A stretch of DNA of 64,000 bases from Nonomuraea polychroma (lineage in GTDB: Bacteria; Actinomycetota; Actinomycetes; Streptosporangiales; Streptosporangiaceae): contig NZ_SAUN01000001.1 in assembly GCF_004011505.1 (NCBI RefSeq), forward strand, positions 3,720,001 to 3,784,000. Reading direction: 5' to 3'. This document shows, piece by piece, positions 59,634 to 64,000 of this stretch; the first letter of the stretch is position 1; the number at the start of each line of letters is the position of its first letter. The notes under the pieces are model-generated. The model saw only the letters and a program-made list of their open reading frames with translations. It ran no database searches and was not told the DNA's origin. The position numbers were made by a program, and so were the translations under genes.

Positions 59634-61364
59634 ATGCACTCGCCAGAGAACCGGATCGCCACGACTGTCCTGGTCATCGGCACAGGAGGCGCCGGGCTGC
59701 GGGCGGCCATCGAACTCGCCGAGCGCGGGGTCAGCGTCCTCGCGGTGGGCAAGCGGCCGAAGGCGGACGCGCACACCTCGCTCGCGGCGGGCGGTATCAA
59801 TGCGGCGCTCGCGACGATGGACCCCGAGGACAGCTGGCAGCAACACGCGGCGGACACCCTCAAAGAGAGCTACCTCCTCGCCAACCCGCAGACGGTGCAG
59901 ATCGTCACCGGGGGTGCCGCGCGCGGCATCGAGGACCTCGAGCGCTACGGCATGCCGTTCGCCCGCGAACAGGACGGGCGAATCTCGCAGCGCTTCTTCG
60001 GCGCCCATACCTACCGGCGCACCGCCTACGCCGGCGATTACACCGGGCTTGAGATCCAACGCACCCTGATCAACCGTGCGGCGCAGCTCGATGTCCCCAT
60101 CCTCGACACCGTGTACATCACCCGCATCCTCGTCCGCGACAATGCGGTCTTCGGCGCGTACGGATTCGACCTGACCGATGGCACCCGCTACGTCATTCAT
60201 GCCGATGCGGTGATCCTGGCCGCCGGCGGCCACACCCGGATCTGGCGGCGCACCTCCTCACGGAGGGACGAGAACACCGGCGATTCCTTCCGCCTCGCCG
60301 TCCTCGCCGGCTGCCGCATCCGCGACCCGGAGCTGGTGCAGTTCCACCCATCCGGTCTCATCGCACCCGAGAACGCGGCCGGCACTCTGGTCTCCGAAGC
60401 GGCACGGGGCGAGGGCGGAATCCTGCGTAACCAGTTGGGTGAGCGGTTCATGTCCCGGTACGACCCGGACCGGATGGAGTTGTCCACGCGCGACCGCGTC
60501 GCACTGGCGGCGTACACAGAGATCAAAGAAGGCCGTGGGACCCCGGATGGCGGCGTCTGGCTGGATGTGTCGCACCTGCCGAGACAGACGATCATGACGC
60601 GGTTGCCTCGCGTCTACCAGACGCTCCTGGAACTGCAGATGCTCGACATCACCAAGGATCCGATCGAGATCGCGCCGACCGCGCACTACTCGATGGGCGG
60701 AGTGTGGGTACGTCCCGAGGACCACGGCACGGGCGTCGACGGCCTGTACGCGATCGGGGAGGCGGCCAGCGGCCTGCACGGCGCCAACCGCCTCGGCGGC
60801 AACTCACTCATCGAGCTTCTTGTCTTCGGCCGCATCGTCGGGCAGGCGGCGGCCGAGTATTCCGCGGGCCTCGAGGCCCAGCGCCGCTCGGCCGAGGCGC
60901 TCGACGCGGCACGGGCAGAGGTGGACGAACTCCTCGCCGCAGACGGCCCCGAGAACGTGCGTGCACTGCAGCGAGCCCTCCGCAACATCATGACGGAGCA
61001 TGCCGGCGTGGTGCGCGACGAGAGCGGACTGCTCAAAGGCCTCGCCGAACTCACCGCGGTCGAGGCGCGCATCGCCGATGTCGGCGTACACCCGGACATC
61101 GCCGGCTTCCAGGACCTGGCTCACGCCTTCGACCTGAAGTCCGCGGCGCTCGCCGCACGCGCGACGATGGAGACGGCACTTGAGCGTCGCGAGACCCGCG
61201 GCTGCCACAACCGTTCCGACTACCCCGATCTCGACCCCGCCCTGCAGGTCAACCTCGTGTGGGCCGGTCCCGGATCGGTGCAGAAGGAGGCCATCCCTCC
61301 GATTCCCGCCGAGATCGCGGCGCTCATGCGCGAGGTCTCGACCGCCGGAAAGCTCGTCGAGTAG
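59634..61364 (+). CDS. FAD-dependent L-aspartate-oxidase/fumarate-reductase-like flavoprotein
   Basis: A 576-residue flavoprotein of the FRD/SDH/NadB family. The FAD motif is TVLVIGTGGAGLRAAIELAERG, followed by TSLAAGGINAAL, FFGAHTYRRTAYAGDYTGLEIQRTL, FHPSG, EAARGEGGILRN, APTAHYSMGGVWV and GANRLGGNSLIELLVFGRIVG; the C-terminal domain has RETRGCHNRSDYPDLD. No iron-sulfur or membrane-anchor genes are adjacent, so a soluble aspartate-oxidase-type or fumarate-reductase-type activity fits better than succinate dehydrogenase. AAAGGAG precedes ATG 59634. An aminotransferase gene follows. Confidence 0.87.
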   Translation: MHSPENRIATTVLVIGTGGAGLRAAIELAERGVSVLAVGKRPKADAHTSLAAGGINAALATMDPEDSWQQHAADTLKESYLLANPQTVQIVTGGAARGIEDLERYGMPFAREQDGRISQRFFGAHTYRRTAYAGDYTGLEIQRTLINRAAQLDVPILDTVYITRILVRDNAVFGAYGFDLTDGTRYVIHADAVILAAGGHTRIWRRTSSRRDENTGDSFRLAVLAGCRIRDPELVQFHPSGLIAPENAAGTLVSEAARGEGGILRNQLGERFMSRYDPDRMELSTRDRVALAAYTEIKEGRGTPDGGVWLDVSHLPRQTIMTRLPRVYQTLLELQMLDITKDPIEIAPTAHYSMGGVWVRPEDHGTGVDGLYAIGEAASGLHGANRLGGNSLIELLVFGRIVGQAAAEYSAGLEAQRRSAEALDAARAEVDELLAADGPENVRALQRALRNIMTEHAGVVRDESGLLKGLAELTAVEARIADVGVHPDIAGFQDLAHAFDLKSAALAARATMETALERRETRGCHNRSDYPDLDPALQVNLVWAGPGSVQKEAIPPIPAEIAALMREVSTAGKLVE

Positions 61365-61695
61365 TCGGTTATCTCCTGGAGGGCGCGATGCCGATGGAGC
61401 CGGGGCGGAGTCCTCCTTGACGCACTCAATGCGCAAAACGGCCGGACCGGTGTCGTGAGCCCGAGCTCCGGCCCTCCGGTTCCGCGGCAGTGGCCGGGTG
61501 GAGCATGGGTGCTGAGGTGGACAACCCCGCCCGCTACTCCACCTGGTAGCCGTGGGCATCCCGGATCAGCACGTCTGCTGCCAACAGGGCCGCAATTGGG
61601 GAGAATCGCCCATAAGCCCTAGCCTGATGCCGACGTTCCGGGGGAAACGGCTGGCCCGATGCACTCCCCCACTGACCAGCAACCAGAAAGACGAC
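61365..61695. other. Intergenic region before the aminotransferase unit
   Basis: These 330 bases hold no recognised gene. A long open frame from 61552 runs into the short frame at 61696 but has no ribosome site. Confidence 0.4.
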
Positions 61696-61815
61696 ATGAA
61701 CCCACTCGCCAGCGAGCGACACCTAGCGGCCAAAGGTGCGGGCGCGCGCACGGCTCCAGCCGACCACTCCGCCCTCGAGCCCTTGGCTGCGATCGCACCG
61801 GAGGCCGTGGCGTGA
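61696..61815 (+). CDS. Possible 39-residue leader or small protein coupled to the aminotransferase gene
   Basis: A short frame MNPLASERHLAAKGAGARTAPADHSALEPLAAIAPEAVA starts at ATG 61696 behind AGAAAG and ends overlapping the GTG of the aminotransferase by 4 bp (GTGA). The overlap suggests translational coupling. It has no family resemblance that I can recognise and could be only the open end of a decayed frame. Confidence 0.35.
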   Translation: MNPLASERHLAAKGAGARTAPADHSALEPLAAIAPEAVA

Positions 61816-62987
61816 GGATTTCGCACCGCGCGCAGGCTGTCGCCCCGTTCTTCGCGATGGAGTTCGGCAAACACGCCGCAACGCTGGAGTCCCAGGGTCA
61901 CCACGTCATCAAGCTCAACATCGGCGAACCGGACTTCGGCGCACCCCCGGCCGTCCTGAACGCGATGCGCGAGGCCATGGACGGCAGGCCCATGCCCTAC
62001 ACCGCGGCACTCGGGCTGCCCGAACTCAGGCAGGCGATCGCGCGGTTCTACCTGAACGAGCACGACGTCGAGGTCGACCCTTCACGGGTCGTCGTGACGG
62101 CAGGAGCCTCGGCCGCCTTGGTGCTGGCCACCGCGGCACTCGTCAACACCGGTGACGAGGTGCTGATCGCAGACCCGTCGTACCCCTGCAACCGGCAGAT
62201 CGTCGAAAGCTTCGGCGCCCACGTCACGCTCATCCCCGCCACAGCCGAGACCCGCTTCCAACTGGACGCGGCATCGGTGAAGTCGAACTGGACGGACAGG
62301 ACCCGCGGGATCATGATCGCCACCCCGTCGAACCCGACGGGCACCTCGGTTCCGGCCGACGAGCTGGCAATGATCTGCGAACTCGCACGCGAGCGTGATG
62401 CGTGGCGCATCGTCGACGAGATCTACCTCAACCTGAGCGACCACGACAACCAGGGCCGGCCACCGCAGAGCGTGCTGTCGTTCGATCCCGACGCCGTCGT
62501 CATCAACAGCTTCTCGAAGTACTTCGGCATGACCGGCTGGCGACTCGGATGGTGCGTCGTTCCGGAGATCCTCGTGCCGGCGATGGAGCGCCTGGCCCAG
62601 AACTACTTCCTGTGCGCGTCCGCGCCCGCCCAGCACGCGGCTCTGGCCTGCTTCACCCCCGACTCCCTGGCGGTCTGCGAGGAACGCCGCGTCGAGTTCG
62701 CCAAGCGGCGCGCGCTCGTCCTCGAGGGGCTGTCGCGGATCGGGCTGCCGGTGCCCGTCCCGCCCGACGGCGCGTTCTACGCGTACTTCGACGTCAGTCA
62801 CACCGGGCTCACCTCCTGGCAGTTCTGCGAGCGAGCGCTGCACGAGGCACACGTGGCCCTCACCCCGGGGAGAGATTTCGGCACACACACTGCGGAGACA
62901 CACGTCCGTCTGTCGTACGCGGTGTCAACCGACGATCTCCACGAAGGGATCGCCCGGCTTGGGAAGTTCGTGGCGACTCTTCGATGA
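61812..62987 (+). CDS. Class I pyridoxal-phosphate aminotransferase
   Basis: A 391-residue fold-type I aminotransferase: IGEPDFGAPPAVLNAMREAM, PYTAALGLPELRQAIARFY, TAGASAALVLATAAL, PSNPTGTSVPADEL, and the PLP lysine in NSFSKYFGMTGWRLGW, with the substrate arginine in ETHVRLSYAVS. It resembles aspartate/aromatic transaminases of the AspC/AAT-I type. GTG 61812 has GGAGG upstream. Together with the NadB-like enzyme it may interconvert aspartate, oxaloacetate and iminoaspartate or a related amino acid, an inference only. Confidence 0.9.
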   Translation: MRISHRAQAVAPFFAMEFGKHAATLESQGHHVIKLNIGEPDFGAPPAVLNAMREAMDGRPMPYTAALGLPELRQAIARFYLNEHDVEVDPSRVVVTAGASAALVLATAALVNTGDEVLIADPSYPCNRQIVESFGAHVTLIPATAETRFQLDAASVKSNWTDRTRGIMIATPSNPTGTSVPADELAMICELARERDAWRIVDEIYLNLSDHDNQGRPPQSVLSFDPDAVVINSFSKYFGMTGWRLGWCVVPEILVPAMERLAQNYFLCASAPAQHAALACFTPDSLAVCEERRVEFAKRRALVLEGLSRIGLPVPVPPDGAFYAYFDVSHTGLTSWQFCERALHEAHVALTPGRDFGTHTAETHVRLSYAVSTDDLHEGIARLGKFVATLR

Positions 62988-63156
62988 AGGGATCTGCCAC
63001 TTCGGCGTCGGTGCCATCGCCCGCGGTGACTGGCACACCGACAGCACCGACCTGCAGCAGCTCATCGGCCGACCAGCCAACTCCCCTCGCGAACGTCGTC
63101 ACCGCCGCGCTCAGGGCCCTCTGAGACGCGGGCGTCCTGCCCGCCGGCCCGCGATG

Positions 63157-63570
63157 TCAGCCGATCGTGGGGTGGGCGCGGTACTCCTCATCAGTGACCT
63201 GCTCACCCCACTCGGTTTCGGGTACGCCCGCATCGCCGGTGCCCTCCCACATGGCCAGGTGGGCCATGAAGTGGTCGGGGGCGGCTCCGTGCCAGTGCCA
63301 CTCGCCGGGCGGGGTGCGGACGGTGTCGCCGGGCCGCATGACGACGATCTGGCCGCCGCGGGACTGCGCCAGGCCGATGCCCTCGGTGACGTGCAGGGTC
63401 TGCCCGGTGGCGTGGCGGTGCCAGGCGGTACGCGAGCAGGGCGCGAAGCGCACGATGTTGACCCGCATCCGCGAAGGCTCGGCGCCGGCGTAGATGACGT
63501 CGAACCACACGTCACCGGTGAACCATTCGGCCGGGCCCTTACTGGTGGGGCGTTTTTTCAGGACTTCCAT
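63157..63570 (-). CDS. Cupin-domain protein
   Basis: A 137-residue single-domain cupin. The first metal motif is HRHATGQTLHVTEGIGLAQ (two histidines plus glutamate) and the second is PPGEWHWHGAAPDHFMAHLA. Both motifs look intact, so it should bind a metal. Related cupins occur beside carboxymuconolactone-decarboxylase-like and aldo/keto reductase genes. AAGGA stands before ATG 63570; an ATG at 63597 is also in frame. An aldo/keto reductase remnant lies directly upstream on the same strand. Confidence 0.86.
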   Translation of the reverse strand: MEVLKKRPTSKGPAEWFTGDVWFDVIYAGAEPSRMRVNIVRFAPCSRTAWHRHATGQTLHVTEGIGLAQSRGGQIVVMRPGDTVRTPPGEWHWHGAAPDHFMAHLAMWEGTGDAGVPETEWGEQVTDEEYRAHPTIG

Positions 63571-63630
63571 ACGCGATTCCTTACCGAGGATCGGCATCTC
63601 GACGGTGCGGTTTGTAGAGGGAGGCGGCGG

Positions 63631-64000
63631 TCAGCGCTCGATCATTTGCATGTGCTCCTCGTTGTGGTGCTCACCGGCGGCCGGCGGGAGGTTGTCGAGC
63701 TTGGCGATCTGCTCGGCCGTCAGCTGGATGCCGTCGGCGGCGATGTTCTCCTCCACATCCCGCGTCCACAGCGAGTACTCCTCTCCTCGATCGGCGTGTT
63801 CGGGTCGACCCGGTGCTGGTAGTACAGGCCGATGTGGTCGGTGCCGAGCCGCTCGAGCGAGCCCTCGACGGCGGTACGGATGTTGGCCGGGCTGCTGTCG
63901 AGCCGGCCCGGGCCCCCGCGCGAGTGCGAGACGAAGCCGAACTTCGTCGCCAGCACGACCTGGTCCCTGTGGCCCTTCAGCGCCCTGCCGACCAGCTCCT
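63631..64000 (-). pseudogene. Aldo/keto reductase with internal deletions (5' end outside window)
   Basis: From the right edge the frame reads [19 protein letters not shown], then [33 protein letters not shown], standard for AKR family 11/13. It then shifts frame and jumps to [10 protein letters not shown], which is followed directly by [39 protein letters not shown]. In intact enzymes about 35 residues precede EYSLWTRD and more than 100 follow it before the last helix. Two deletions are therefore needed, and the catalytic His and cofactor-binding region are lost. Confidence 0.8.

Overview
The window is high-GC DNA (about 70 %, with codon third positions close to saturated G/C) from a filamentous actinobacterium. 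F420-dependent enzymes, a gylR-type glycerol regulon, a single-module type I PKS, an AA10 chitin/cellulose monooxygenase, GTG starts and GTGA/ATGA overlaps all fit. My best guess is the Streptosporangiales or a relative. This is inferred from gene content only. No rRNA, tRNA, CRISPR array or intact mobile element was seen.

Layout. 1-10.6 kb: sugar and sugar-acid catabolism. It holds an FrcBCA/RbsC-type ABC importer (first gene cut by the window edge) with a TIM-barrel sugar isomerase, a divergent FCD/GntR regulator, and a MalEFG-type importer followed by D-galactonate dehydratase (dgoD), a D-mannonate-dehydratase-family enzyme and gluconokinase. 10.7-13.8 kb: chorismate mutase, RecQ, and an AraC-regulator/VOC-protein pair. 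13.9-19.2 kb: one isolated KS-AT-DH-KR-ACP polyketide synthase. 19.3-26.1 kb: a glycerol regulon with gylR-glpK2 divergent from glpF-glpK-glpD, and two near-identical operators. 26.2-34.6 kb: a 1,599-residue secreted GH92 alpha-mannosidase and a three-gene sugar importer. Both carry the same LacI-type palindrome, although no LacI gene is visible.

35-63.6 kb is an accessory region of small redox, detoxification and efflux units, most with their own regulator and visible palindromic operators. They are a MarR-linked ABM/quinone-reductase/isochorismatase group sharing an AGTCA-N6-TGACT motif, MarR-WrbA-MFS, TetR-MFS, SnoaL/MarR, HxlR/NmrA and LysR/MFS. Further on come flavin/F420 oxidoreductases, a nitroreductase, an L-aspartate-oxidase-like flavoprotein and an aminotransferase. 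Between these units lie about ten gene remnants (2-hydroxyacid dehydrogenase, YceI, LuxR, a membrane protein, an HTH protein, quinone reductase, a tyrosine recombinase, cytochrome P450, aldo/keto reductase). They suggest a region of repeated insertion and decay.

How the genes work together. The left third imports and breaks down sugar acids, glycerol and mannosides. Both MalEFG-type importers lack an ATPase gene, so they probably rely on a shared MsiK-like ATPase encoded elsewhere. The right half looks like inducible stress modules regulated locally.
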